Assembly (NCBI RefSeq): GCF_000235745.1
Contig: NZ_AGSX01000168.1
Location: forward strand, 1-64,000
Direction: 5' to 3'
Length of the DNA: 64,000 bases
Origin: Stutzerimonas stutzeri SDM-LAC
GTDB lineage: Bacteria > Pseudomonadota > Gammaproteobacteria > Pseudomonadales > Pseudomonadaceae
Shown here: one piece after another, positions 20,066 to 28,539 of the stretch
Layout of the letters: each line of letters begins with the position of its first letter
How positions within the stretch are numbered: the first letter of the stretch is position 1
Notes under the pieces: generated by a model
Seen by the model: only the letters and a program-made list of their open reading frames with translations
What the model was told of the DNA's origin: nothing
Databases searched by the model: none
Made by a program: the position numbers and the translations under genes

Positions 20066-21730
20066 TCAGCCGCGGTGGCGACCGCGGAAAAAGTCGATCA
20101 GTCCCTGGGTCGAGGCGTCTTCGGCGGGTTGCCCGTCGAAGCTGGTCATCTGGCCGTAGACGGCTTTGCCGAGGTCTTTGCCAAGCTCCACGCCCCACTG
20201 GTCAAAGGAGTTGATGCCCCAGATCACGCCCTGAACAAAGACCTTGTGTTCGTACAAGGCGATCAGCGCGCCGAGACGGCCGGGGCTGATGGTTTCCATG
20301 ACCACGGTGTTGCTTGGCCGGTTGCCGGGAATGACCTTATGCGGGGCCAGGCGCTGGACTTCGGCTTCGTTCATACCCTTTGCTCGCAGCTCGGCTTCGG
20401 CCTCTTCGCGCGTCTTGCCGCGCATCAACGCCTGGCTCTGTGACAGGCAGTTGGCGTAGAGCCACTCATGGTGATCGGCAACCGGATTGTGGCTGACCAC
20501 CGGCACGATGAAATCCGCGGGGATCAGTGGGGTGCCCTGGTGCAGCAACTGATGGTAGGCGTGCTGACCGTTGGCACCGACGCCACCCCATATCACCGGG
20601 CCTGTGGTGCAGGAAACCGGCGTGCCGTCCTGGCGCACGCTCTTGCCATTGGACTCCATGTCCATCTGCTGCAGGTGTTTGACGAAATTGCGCAGGTAGT
20701 GGTCGTAGGGCAGGAAGGCGTAGCTCTGCGCGTCCCAGAAATTGTGATACCAGATGCCCAGCATCGCCAGCAGGACTGGCATGTTGCTTTCGAACGGCTC
20801 GTTGAGGAAGTGCTGGTCCATGCTGTAGGCGCCGGAGAGCAAATCCTTGAAATTGGACATGCCAATGGCTAGCGCAATCGGCAGGCCGATTGCTGACCAC
20901 AGCGAATAGCGGCCGCCGACCCAGTCCCACATCGGGAAGATGTTCTTCTCGCGGATGCCGAATTCGACGGCTGCCTTTTTGTTACTGGTTACCGCAATGA
21001 AGTGACGATAAAGCTTCTCTTCGGTACCGCCCTTGCCCAGATACCAGCTGCGTGCGGCCTGAGCGTTCTTCAGCGTCTCGAGGGTGCCGAAGGTCTTGCT
21101 GGAAATGATGAACAGGGTCGTTTCGACATTCAGCTTGGCGGTGACTTCACGGAACTCGCTGCCGTCGATGTTCGCCAGATAATGGGTGCGCACGCCGTGC
21201 TGGGTGAACGGCAACAGCGCTTCGGAGACCAGTTGCGGGCCAAGGAACGAGCCGCCGATACCGATGTTCACCACGTCGGTGATGGTTTTGTCGCTGAAGC
21301 CGCGCCAGAGGTTGTTATGGATGCGGGTCACGATGTCGGTCATCTGAGCCAAAGCCGCATGCACATCACGTATGACATTCTGCCCATCGACCATGACTGA
21401 CTCGCCCATGGGTCGGCGTAGCGCGGTATGCAGCACCGGGCGGTTTTCAGAGGCGTTGATCCGCTCGCCTTCGAACATGGCGCGGGCGGCCTGCTCAACG
21501 CCAGCCTCGCGGGCCAGGTTCACCAGGAGGGTGCGGGTCTCGGGAGTGATCAGGTTCTTCGAGTAATCGAGAAACAGGCCGCAGCAGGAAACCGACAGGT
21601 CATCGAAGCGCGTCGGGTCGGCCTTGAATGCCTCGCGCATACTGAAGTTCTGCATGGCCAGACGGTGTTCTTCCAAGGCCTTCCAGGATGGCAGGCCGGT
21701 GGCATCGAGAGGGTGCTGGTAGTAGCTCAT
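20066..21730 (-). CDS. pgi: Glucose-6-phosphate isomerase with catalytic Glu replaced by Gly
   Basis: Interconverts glucose-6-phosphate and fructose-6-phosphate; in pseudomonads it serves mainly gluconeogenesis and the Entner-Doudoroff cycle. The 554-residue product has the full fold: [22 protein letters not shown] with Arg274, the SHNP segment with the ring-opening His, and [10 protein letters not shown] with the C-terminal Lys. But the segment that in the family reads WGE(P/V)G-x-NGQHA reads [11 protein letters not shown], so the general-base glutamate (Glu357 in rabbit enzyme) is Gly383, encoded by GGC at 20582-20584. The frame is otherwise intact. See findings. Confidence 0.95.
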   Translation of the reverse strand: MSYYQHPLDATGLPSWKALEEHRLAMQNFSMREAFKADPTRFDDLSVSCCGLFLDYSKNLITPETRTLLVNLAREAGVEQAARAMFEGERINASENRPVLHTALRRPMGESVMVDGQNVIRDVHAALAQMTDIVTRIHNNLWRGFSDKTITDVVNIGIGGSFLGPQLVSEALLPFTQHGVRTHYLANIDGSEFREVTAKLNVETTLFIISSKTFGTLETLKNAQAARSWYLGKGGTEEKLYRHFIAVTSNKKAAVEFGIREKNIFPMWDWVGGRYSLWSAIGLPIALAIGMSNFKDLLSGAYSMDQHFLNEPFESNMPVLLAMLGIWYHNFWDAQSYAFLPYDHYLRNFVKHLQQMDMESNGKSVRQDGTPVSCTTGPVIWGGVGANGQHAYHQLLHQGTPLIPADFIVPVVSHNPVADHHEWLYANCLSQSQALMRGKTREEAEAELRAKGMNEAEVQRLAPHKVIPGNRPSNTVVMETISPGRLGALIALYEHKVFVQGVIWGINSFDQWGVELGKDLGKAVYGQMTSFDGQPAEDASTQGLIDFFRGRHRG

Positions 21731-22007
21731 GGTTGTGCGGCTTCCTTTGCTTTGGCGGACTGTCTGCGGCGCTGCGATTCGTTCGGACAGTCATTCGATC
21801 ATGCGGGCACGCTGGCATTCGTCCTGAATGCGACAGGCGTGTTCCGCTGCGGCTGAACCGCAACGGCGACCGTGCATCCTGCACCGTCGAGACTGGTCTG
21901 ACTGGCAAAAACCTGCGGCGTTCCGAAGCGTTGCGCTCGGAGTGCCGATAGCGACCAGAACACGGCGACCATTGCAGATTTATGTCGCCAGGGAAATCCA
22001 TTGCGCA
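21731..22007. other. Intergenic region upstream of pgi
   Basis: About 280 bases between pgi and the panD terminator, both on the minus strand. It should carry the pgi promoter. I see no open frame with coding character, no repeat and no confident -35/-10 pair. Confidence 0.5.
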
Positions 22008-22043
22008 CAAAAAAGCCCGCATCAGCTCGGTAATGCGGGCTTT
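22008..22043 (-). terminator. Rho-independent terminator after panD
   Basis: On the minus strand AAAGCCCGCAT (22043-22033) pairs with ATGCGGGCTTT (22022-22012) around a ten-base loop, followed by a T-run. It separates panD from pgi. Confidence 0.9.
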
Positions 22044-22061
22044 CGAACACCAGTGCCGAAT

Positions 22062-22442
22062 TCAGGCGACCTGAACCGGGATCGCGTTGCTGGTGTGACT
22101 AAGGTCGCCGTCGGCGCCCATATACAGAACGTGTGGTTTGAAACTGGCCAGTTCGGCTTCGCTGTAATGAGCGTAAGCGCAGATGATCACCCGATGACCC
22201 ACACCGGCCTTGTGCGCTGCGGCACCGTTGACCGAAATGATCTTCGAACCTTCCTCACCGCGGATGGCGTAGGTAGTGAAGCGCTCACCGTTGTCGACGT
22301 TATAGATCTGGATCTGCTCGTATTCGCGAATGCCGGCGAGGTCCAGCCAGTCACCGTCGATGGCGCAGGAACCTTCGTAATCCAGAACCGAGTGGGTCAC
22401 CTGGGCGCGGTGCAGTTTAGCCTTGAGCATGATGGCGTGCAT
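22062..22442 (-). CDS. panD: Aspartate 1-decarboxylase precursor
   Basis: Makes beta-alanine from aspartate for pantothenate synthesis. The 126-residue proenzyme begins [16 protein letters not shown]; this ATG at 22442 places the self-cleavage site exactly at Gly24-Ser25, where cleavage makes the pyruvoyl cofactor. Other conserved segments are [20 protein letters not shown] and INGAA-like [10 protein letters not shown] longer in-frame start eight codons upstream lacks support. It follows panC by about 100 bases on the same strand. Confidence 0.96.
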   Translation of the reverse strand: MHAIMLKAKLHRAQVTHSVLDYEGSCAIDGDWLDLAGIREYEQIQIYNVDNGERFTTYAIRGEEGSKIISVNGAAAHKAGVGHRVIICAYAHYSEAELASFKPHVLYMGADGDLSHTSNAIPVQVA

Positions 22443-22543
22443 GGCGGGGTCCTCCGGGGGGCGCAAGCGGCGCAGAGTGTGCCCGAACCCTCAAATGTGT
22501 TCAAGAGTGAGGGCCGGGCGGGTTAGGCCAATGGTCGGCGGTA

Positions 22544-23407
22544 TCAGGCCGTCGTCCGCGAGATGTCTACCAGCAGGTTATCCAGCAACCGGGTCTTGCC
22601 GAGATAGGCCGCGGCGAGAATCACCAACTCGCGGCTGTCGGCTGTGACCGGGCTGAGATCCAGTGCGTTACGAACTTCCAGGTAGTCGGGGCGCAGGCCG
22701 GCGGTCTGCAGTTGCTGATGACCGGAAGCAAGCAGCGCCGGGTAGTCGCGCTCACCGTTGCGTATGGCATCGGCCAGTTGCTGCAGGGTGCGAAAGAGCA
22801 CGGGTGCGGTGCTGCGCTGGTCGGCGGTGAGGTAACCGTTGCGTGAGGACAGCGCCAGACCATCTTCAGCCCGCACGATGGGTTCGCCGATGATCTGCAC
22901 CGGCATATTCAAGTCGCGGACCATGGTGCGAATGACCGCCAGCTGTTGGAAATCCTTCTGACCGAAGACCGCGAGGTCGGGCAGTACCATGTTGAATAGC
23001 TTGCTCACAACGGTAGAGACGCCATCGAAATGGCCTGGACGGCTGCCGCCACAGAGCCCCTCGGATACGCCTGGTACACGAACGATGGTTTGCGACGCCT
23101 GACCGTGCGGGTACATCTCCTCGACGCTGGGTGCGAACAGCAGGTGGCAACCGGCCTCGAACAGCTTTTCCTGGTCGGCCGTCAGTGTTCGCGGGTAGCT
23201 GGCGAGGTCCTCATTGGGGCCGAACTGCAGCGGGTTGACGAAGATGCTGGCAACCACGAAGTCGGCGCGCTGGCCGGCCTTCTTGATCAGTGCAACGTGG
23301 CCGGCATGCAGGTTGCCCATGGTCGGCACGAAGCCGATGCGCTTGCCTTCGCCGCGTGCGCGGGTCACCGCAGCGCGCAGGTCAGCAATGGTCTTTACCA
23401 CGTTCAT
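22544..23407 (-). CDS. panC: Pantothenate synthetase
   Basis: ATP-dependent condensation of pantoate with beta-alanine. The 287-residue product has the nucleotidylyltransferase motif [17 protein letters not shown] (HxGH), [20 protein letters not shown], the pantoate/ATP segment [22 protein letters not shown] and the KMSKS-like LSSRNGYL. It overlaps panB by four bases (ATGA), so panB and panC are one operon with coupled translation. Confidence 0.97.
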   Translation of the reverse strand: MNVVKTIADLRAAVTRARGEGKRIGFVPTMGNLHAGHVALIKKAGQRADFVVASIFVNPLQFGPNEDLASYPRTLTADQEKLFEAGCHLLFAPSVEEMYPHGQASQTIVRVPGVSEGLCGGSRPGHFDGVSTVVSKLFNMVLPDLAVFGQKDFQQLAVIRTMVRDLNMPVQIIGEPIVRAEDGLALSSRNGYLTADQRSTAPVLFRTLQQLADAIRNGERDYPALLASGHQQLQTAGLRPDYLEVRNALDLSPVTADSRELVILAAAYLGKTRLLDNLLVDISRTTA

Positions 23408-24204
23408 GCAGAGAACCCATGTTCGGCAGCAGGAAATTCAGCCGACTTCACCGCCTGGACGTAGGCGGCGATGGCCGTGGGGATATCGCCATGTTCACGC
23501 ATGAAATTCTTGACGAACTTCGGCGCTCGGCCAGTCAGCGACAGGCCAAGCATGTCGTGCAGAACCAGTACCTGACCATCGGTGGCGCTACCGGCGCCAA
23601 TACCTATTACCGGCACCGTTACGGCCTGGGTAATACGTGCGGCCAACTCGCTCGGCACGCATTCGAGCAGCAGCATGGCCGCGCCTGCATCCTCAAGCGC
23701 CTTGGCATCGGCAATCATCTGTTGCGCCTGCGCTTCCTGGCGCCCCTGAACCTTGTACCCACCGAATATGTTGACAGCCTGCGGTGTGAGGCCCATGTGC
23801 GCACATACCGGGATGCCGCGCTCGGCCAGCACGCGAATGGATTCGGCCAGCCAAGCAGTGCCCTCGACCTTGATCATGTGGGCCCCGGCCTTCATCAAGA
23901 TGGCGGAATTGTTCAGGGTCTGTTCTATGGTTGCGTTAGCCATGAACGGCAAATCAGCGACGATCATGGCGCCGCGGTTGCCGCGTTTGACGCATGCCGT
24001 GTGGTAGGCCATCTCTTCGACGGTCACCGGCAGGGTGCTGTCGTGACCTTGCAGGACCATGCCCAGGGAGTCGCCGATAAGCAGCATCTCGACCCCGGCT
24101 TCGCAGGCTGTCTTGGCGAAGGTGGCGTCATAGCAGGTCAGCATGACGATTTTCTCGCCTTTCTGCTTGAGGCCTTGCAGGGTGGTCAGGGTTACGTCTG
24201 GCAT
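23404..24204 (-). CDS. panB: 3-methyl-2-oxobutanoate hydroxymethyltransferase
   Basis: First step of pantothenate synthesis: adds a hydroxymethyl group from methylene-tetrahydrofolate to ketoisovalerate. The 266-residue product has the metal and substrate motifs [45 protein letters not shown] and [17 protein letters not shown]. It follows folK by 161 bases on the same strand; that gap contains a tandem GTTACCC repeat (see 24332-24371). Its folate cofactor links it to the neighbouring folK. Confidence 0.97.
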   Translation of the reverse strand: MPDVTLTTLQGLKQKGEKIVMLTCYDATFAKTACEAGVEMLLIGDSLGMVLQGHDSTLPVTVEEMAYHTACVKRGNRGAMIVADLPFMANATIEQTLNNSAILMKAGAHMIKVEGTAWLAESIRVLAERGIPVCAHMGLTPQAVNIFGGYKVQGRQEAQAQQMIADAKALEDAGAAMLLLECVPSELAARITQAVTVPVIGIGAGSATDGQVLVLHDMLGLSLTGRAPKFVKNFMREHGDIPTAIAAYVQAVKSAEFPAAEHGFSA

Positions 24205-24331
24205 GAATGCCGTCCTCCTAAAGCCTCTCGGGGATCACGGTTGCAGGCGGAGCGTCAGGGTTACCCCGTTTCGATGCGTGCCGGCAGAGGGCGCTTATAG
24301 TCCAGATGGCGGCGAGCTAAGTCAATCTCGA

Positions 24332-24371
24332 GTGTTACCCGCACGTTACACCTGTTACCCGGCGGTTACAG
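24332..24371. repeat. Tandem 20-base GTTACCC/GTTACA repeat upstream of panB
   Basis: Two adjacent 20-base units, TGTTACCCGCACGTTACACC and TGTTACCCGGCGGTTACAGC, place four GTTAC blocks at 24334, 24345, 24354 and 24365. The 20-base period puts the units on about the same DNA face. It overlaps the folK stop codon and lies about 130-170 bases before the panB start. It may be a regulator-binding array; no protein can be named. Confidence 0.5.
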
Positions 24372-24860
24372 CGGTTCGCTGAGCCGCTCCAGACCCTCAT
24401 AAGGGCAGGCGGCAAGCAGCTCGGCAAGCGTGCGGCTATCGGCTAGCTGCAGATCTTCCGGGGCTATCTCCGCAAGCGGGTAGAGAACGAAGGCTCTGGC
24501 ATGCATGTGGTAGTGCGGTACCGTCAGGCGCGAGTCGCTGATCAGACGATCGCCGAACAGTAAGATGTCCAGATCCAGCGTGCGCGGACCCCAGCGTTCG
24601 GCTTTGCGCTGACGGCCTTGGGCCAGCTCAATGGTGTGAAGTGCATCGAGCAGGGCCTGCGGCGGCAATGATGTGTCCAGCGCGGCAACGGCGTTGTGGT
24701 AGCGCGGCTGATCTGGCGGTCCAAGTGGGTCGCTGAGATAAAGCGAAGAAACAGCGGCGAGACGTGTGTCGGGAATCCTGGCCAGGGCGTCGAGTGCGCT
24801 GCGCAGCTGCTGGTGAGGTTCGGCCAGGTTGCTGCCCAGGCCGATGTAAACCCTTTCCAT
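24366..24860 (-). CDS. folK: 2-amino-4-hydroxy-6-hydroxymethyldihydropteridine pyrophosphokinase
   Basis: Transfers pyrophosphate from ATP to hydroxymethyldihydropterin, making the substrate of FolP. The 164-residue product has YIGLGSNLAEP at the N-terminus, the substrate segment YHNAVAALDT, and the ATP/Mg motif RWGPRTLDLDILLFG, then VPHYHMHARAFVLYPLAEIAP. Its ATG abuts the pcnB stop codon exactly (pcnB TAG at 24863-24861), so the two genes are one transcript with probable translational coupling. Confidence 0.97.
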   Translation of the reverse strand: MERVYIGLGSNLAEPHQQLRSALDALARIPDTRLAAVSSLYLSDPLGPPDQPRYHNAVAALDTSLPPQALLDALHTIELAQGRQRKAERWGPRTLDLDILLFGDRLISDSRLTVPHYHMHARAFVLYPLAEIAPEDLQLADSRTLAELLAACPYEGLERLSEPL

Positions 24861-26258
24861 CTAGTCGGCAGACGCCGGTGCGTTTTCATTCGGGCCGCGC
24901 TTGCGGCGATTGCTACGACGACGTTTGCGAGGGGCGCCGCTGCCGTCGTCCTTATTGCTCAGGCCTCGAATCATGTTGCGCCGCTCGCTTTCGCTGGCTT
25001 CCTGGTAGTCGGTCCACCAGTCGCCCAGGCCGTCGGTTTTTTCGCCGGCACTCTCACGCAGCAGTAGGAAGTCGTAGCCGGCACGGAAGCGCGGATTCTC
25101 CAGTAGCTGATCCGCACGACGCCCCTGGCGGCGCGGCAGGCGTTCCTGCATGTCCCAGATTTCGCGCATGGGCATGGTGAAACGCTTGGGAATCGCGGTG
25201 CGCTGGCACTGCTCCCATATGAGGTCGTGTGCCGCTTCCTGCATGGCAGGGATTGGCGGCAGGCCACGGGCCTGAACCTCGGCAACGCGCGCTGGCAAGG
25301 CCGGCCAGAGCAAGGCTGCGAACAGGAATGCCGGGGTGACTGGCTTGCCTTGAGCGATGCGCAGATCAGTATTGGCCAGGGCGTTGCGGATCAGCGTGCC
25401 GGCGTACTCGGGGTTGTCTTCCAGTGCATCGGCACTGGCCGGGAAAAGCGGCGCGAACAGGTCGTACTCAAGCAGCAATTCGAAGGTGCGTTCGGCTTTG
25501 CCGCTCAGGAACAGCTTGATGATTTCGTCAAACAGGCGGGCAGACGGCACGTCGTTCAGCAGGTCGGCAAGGTCGGCAATCGGCTCGGCGCTGTGCTTTT
25601 CGATCTCGAAACCAAGCTTGGCAACGAAGCGGATCGCGCGGAGCATGCGCACCGGATCTTCCTGATAGCGCTGCTCCGGGTCGCCAATCAGGCGGATCAG
25701 CCGGTTGCGGATGTCGTGCACGCCGTGGGTGTGGTCGAGAATTCGCTCGCTAGACGGGTCGTAGTACAGCGCATTGATGGTGAAGTCGCGGCGCTGCGCA
25801 TCGTCTTCCAGCGTGCCATAGATGTTGTCGCGCAGGATTCGTCCGCTTTCGTTGCGCGCCGCAAGATGACTGTCTTCCTCGTCGTCCGCCTCGGGATGGT
25901 TGGCGCGGAAGGTCGCAACTTCGATGATCTCGCGACCGAAATGCACATGGACCAGCTTGAAGCGGCGCCCGATGACACGGGCATTGCGAAACTCGGCGCG
26001 TACCTGTTCGGGCGTGGCGCTGGTGGCCACATCGTAGTCCTTGGGTTCCAGATCCAGCAGCAGATCGCGGACGCATCCGCCTACGACATAAGCCTCGTAT
26101 CCGGCATGCTGGAGTCGCTCGACGACGCTGACCGCGTGTCGGCTGAGATCGTTGCGGTGTAGCGAATGCTGCCGGCTGGACAGTATTTCGGGGGTGCGAC
26201 GAGGATGCGGGAGTCGGCGCAGGGGAAGACGAAAAGACTGGAACAGCTTTTTCAGCAT
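24861..26258 (-). CDS. pcnB: Poly(A) polymerase I
   Basis: Adds poly(A) tails that promote RNA decay. The 465-residue product has the class II nucleotidyltransferase motif AYVVGGCVRDLLLD with the catalytic aspartates in EPKDYDVATSA, the RRDFTINALYYD segment and an Arg/Lys-rich C-terminal tail (RKRRRSNRRKRGP). The ATG at 26258 gives MLKKLFQSFRLPLRR; an in-frame start 45 codons upstream would run into unconserved sequence. It lies immediately after the crcZ terminator and before folK, the conserved Pseudomonas order. Confidence 0.95.
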   Translation of the reverse strand: MLKKLFQSFRLPLRRLPHPRRTPEILSSRQHSLHRNDLSRHAVSVVERLQHAGYEAYVVGGCVRDLLLDLEPKDYDVATSATPEQVRAEFRNARVIGRRFKLVHVHFGREIIEVATFRANHPEADDEEDSHLAARNESGRILRDNIYGTLEDDAQRRDFTINALYYDPSSERILDHTHGVHDIRNRLIRLIGDPEQRYQEDPVRMLRAIRFVAKLGFEIEKHSAEPIADLADLLNDVPSARLFDEIIKLFLSGKAERTFELLLEYDLFAPLFPASADALEDNPEYAGTLIRNALANTDLRIAQGKPVTPAFLFAALLWPALPARVAEVQARGLPPIPAMQEAAHDLIWEQCQRTAIPKRFTMPMREIWDMQERLPRRQGRRADQLLENPRFRAGYDFLLLRESAGEKTDGLGDWWTDYQEASESERRNMIRGLSNKDDGSGAPRKRRRSNRRKRGPNENAPASAD

Positions 26259-26389
26259 GAGAGGCACTGTGTGGCGAAATGACAGGGTGGCGAGGCGAAT
26301 AGCCACGAAACTGGCGTGGATTCTAGCACCGGGAGCAGGGATGGTGAACGAAGCGCGGAGAGGTGTCAAAGCGCGGCCGGGGCCAGAAA

Positions 26390-26420
26390 GCACTAGGGGG
26401 AGCCGAAGCTCCCCCTTTAA
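26390..26420 (-). terminator. crcZ terminator hairpin with UUCG loop
   Basis: Read on the minus strand, AGGGGGAGC-TTCG-GCTCCCCCT is a nine-pair stem closed by a stable C(UUCG)G-type loop, at 26416-26395. The following T-run is weak (AGTGCTTTCT). Position and strand fit the 3' end of CrcZ. Confidence 0.75.
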
Positions 26421-26761
26421 ATGATGTCGCGTGCTTTGTTGTTATTAGTATTTCGGGCGTGTTGTTTTTGTTTGATCACCCGTTCCCTTCAGCTATCGCG
26501 TCCGGGAGTCGCTCCTACGTTGGGAGCAAAGAGCAAACGGATTTCTTTGGTCGCTGATTTACCATCGATCATTCGATCCAACCAGTTCAGGCGCTGCTAA
26601 TGCAGTTTTTGTTATTCTCAGCCTGGTCGTGGGGCAAAACCCCATCTGGCACTTCCTCTCCAAAAGAATCAGTTAGCTACGTCTCTGCCTTATTGTCTTT
26701 ATTTTGCTAGAGCCGGTACGTCTTGTTCTTATTGTGGGTCTGCTTGTTATTGTTGTTGTGC
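26390..26761 (-). ncRNA. crcZ: Small RNA CrcZ, Hfq/Crc-sequestering
   Basis: In Pseudomonas CrcZ lies between cbrB and pcnB, is transcribed from a CbrB-activated sigma-54 promoter, and titrates Hfq (with Crc), relieving catabolite repression. Here the interval holds no coding frame but has repeated A-rich CA motifs (AAnAAnAA type) on the minus strand: at 26760-26741 (CACAACAACAATAACAAG), 26733-26721, 26705-26691, 26616-26606, 26473-26461 and 26447-26435 (AATAACAACAAA). The predicted RNA is about 370 nt from the promoter to the UUCG hairpin. Identification rests on position, promoter, motifs and terminator together. Confidence 0.9.
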
Positions 26762-26769
26762 CAGATATA

Positions 26770-26787
26770 AAGCATTCGCCGTGCCAG
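26770..26787 (-). promoter_or_regulatory. Sigma-54 promoter of crcZ
   Basis: Minus-strand CTGGCACGGCGAATGCTT matches the -24 TGGCACG and -12 TGC elements with GG-N10-GC spacing. It predicts a start at about 26761, directly before the first CA motif. Confidence 0.85.
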
Positions 26788-26859
26788 TTTTTGAAATCTG
26801 TTTAAAATCAACCACTTACAATTTTATGCCGTAGATTTTTCTGGAAGATCTGTCGAGTC

Positions 26860-26908
26860 CGTTACCGATGAACCCGCATTTTGTTACGTGTCGGTAGTGG
26901 CGGTAACA
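26860..26908. promoter_or_regulatory. CbrB-type upstream activating sites for crcZ
   Basis: TGTTAC (26882-26887) and GTAACA (26903-26908) form an inverted repeat with 15 bases between arms, and a third GTTAC lies at 26861. They are 100-150 bases upstream of the crcZ start, a normal enhancer distance for sigma-54, and end just past the cbrB stop codon. The published CbrB site is, from memory, a GTTAC/GTAAC inverted repeat. Confidence 0.65.
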
Positions 26909-26913
26909 GCCCG

Positions 26914-28332
26914 CTACCCAGCCGTGGCCGATTTGCGCCGTGGTATCCCGAGCCGTTGACGACGCTCCCACAGGCACTTGCGGCTGATGCCCAATTTGCG
27001 TGCGAGCTCGGTCTCGGTCATGTGATCCTGATGCTCAAGCACGAAGTGCTGAAAGTAGTCCTCCAGAGAAAGATCCTCGGTCGGCTCATTGCTGACAGCG
27101 GAACCTAGCGGAACACCGGGTTCATCGAAATCCTCATCAAGGGGGTCGAGCTCAATATCGATACCCAGCAGCTCAGCGCTGATCTCCTCGCTCTCACTGA
27201 GGATCGCGGCCCGCTCGATGGCATTTTCCAGTTCGCGTACGTTGCCGGGCCAGCTGTACTGCCGCACGGCCTGCTCAGCCTCGCGGGAGAAGTGCAAGCC
27301 ATCGTTGCCTATGCGTTCGTTCTGGCGTGCCAGGAACGCCTTGGCGATCTCCAGCACGTCAGCGCCACGCTCGCGCAGCGGCGGCAGCTTCAAGGCGATC
27401 ACATGCAGCCGGTAATAGAGGTCTTCACGAAATTGCCCGTTCTTGGCCAGCGTCTTCAGGTCACGGTGGGTCGCGGCGACCAGGCGCACATCGACTTTTT
27501 GCGACTGGGTAGAGCCTACTCGCCGGATTTCGCCTTCCTGCAAAACGCGTAACAGCCGTGCCTGTGCCTCCAGCGGTAGCTCACCGATTTCATCGAGGAA
27601 CAGGGTGCCGCCATCCGCGGCTTCGACCAGACCGGCGCGGCCGGCACTGGCGCCGGTAAAGGCACCCTTCTCGTGACCGAAGAGTTCGGATTCGATCAGG
27701 GTTTCCGGGATGGCGGCGCAGTTGACCGAAATCATCGGCGCCTTGGCACGCCGCGAAAGGTTATGCAGCGCACGGGCGACAAGCTCTTTACCAGTACCCG
27801 ATTCGCCTTGGATCAGCACATTGGAATCGGTCGGGGCGACCTTGCGGATCTTGCCGAACAAATCCTGCATCGGGCCACAGCGACCGATAATGCCAAGCTC
27901 TCCGTTGACCGAGTCGTCGCTCGTTGCGCCCGCAGCGGGCGCGGCGCTGCGTGACGGCTCGGCCGGCGCTGAAGCAACCTGCTGCCGATCATGAAGAATG
28001 CGCGCTACGGTCTGCAGCATCTCGTCGTGGTCAAAAGGCTTGGCGATGTAATCCACTGCGCCCATTTTCATCGAGTCGACCGCCGAGCGCAGGCTGGCGT
28101 AGCTGGTCATGATCAGCACGGGCGTGCCTTCGGCCAGCTTGATCAGCTCGGTGCCGGGCGTCCCCGGGAGGCGCAAGTCGCTGACGATGAGGTCGAAGGA
28201 CGGAATGCTGAAGCGCTCCTGTGCCTCCTGCACCGAGCCGGCTTCGCTGACTTCGTACTGGTTGCGCTCGAGCAGTCGGCGCAGGGCGGAGCGGATAATG
28301 GTTTCGTCTTCGACGATCAGAATATGGGACAT
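26914..28332 (-). CDS. cbrB: Two-component response regulator CbrB (NtrC family)
   Basis: Activator of sigma-54 promoters, including crcZ, in the C/N balance response. The 472-residue product has a receiver domain (1-120, phosphoacceptor Asp52 in [10 protein letters not shown]), an AAA+ domain (about 150-385) with Walker A GESGTGKE and the sigma-54 contact GAFTGA, Walker [12 protein letters not shown], and a Fis-type helix-turn-helix at the C-terminus ([20 protein letters not shown]). The ATG at 28332 gives [10 protein letters not shown]; a start 12 codons upstream would only extend the N-terminus. It follows cbrA after about 207 bases. Confidence 0.96.
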   Translation of the reverse strand: MSHILIVEDETIIRSALRRLLERNQYEVSEAGSVQEAQERFSIPSFDLIVSDLRLPGTPGTELIKLAEGTPVLIMTSYASLRSAVDSMKMGAVDYIAKPFDHDEMLQTVARILHDRQQVASAPAEPSRSAAPAAGATSDDSVNGELGIIGRCGPMQDLFGKIRKVAPTDSNVLIQGESGTGKELVARALHNLSRRAKAPMISVNCAAIPETLIESELFGHEKGAFTGASAGRAGLVEAADGGTLFLDEIGELPLEAQARLLRVLQEGEIRRVGSTQSQKVDVRLVAATHRDLKTLAKNGQFREDLYYRLHVIALKLPPLRERGADVLEIAKAFLARQNERIGNDGLHFSREAEQAVRQYSWPGNVRELENAIERAAILSESEEISAELLGIDIELDPLDEDFDEPGVPLGSAVSNEPTEDLSLEDYFQHFVLEHQDHMTETELARKLGISRKCLWERRQRLGIPRRKSATAG

Positions 28333-28539
28333 CAGTACTCTCTCGACGGTCTGAAGGCGGCTGCACATGGCTGGGAAACGGCGCTGAAGAAGGCGCGGTC
28401 CCTGTCCTGTGCAAGCCGCCGCGGTGCGGCTTGGTGCGGGTGCGGAGCGCCAATCTGATCTTCATCTAGGTCGCGGCGGGGCCCGCTGTATGCTGGGTCG
28501 CTCATGGTCGAGACCTGGCGAGAAATTGCCGTCGCCTCG

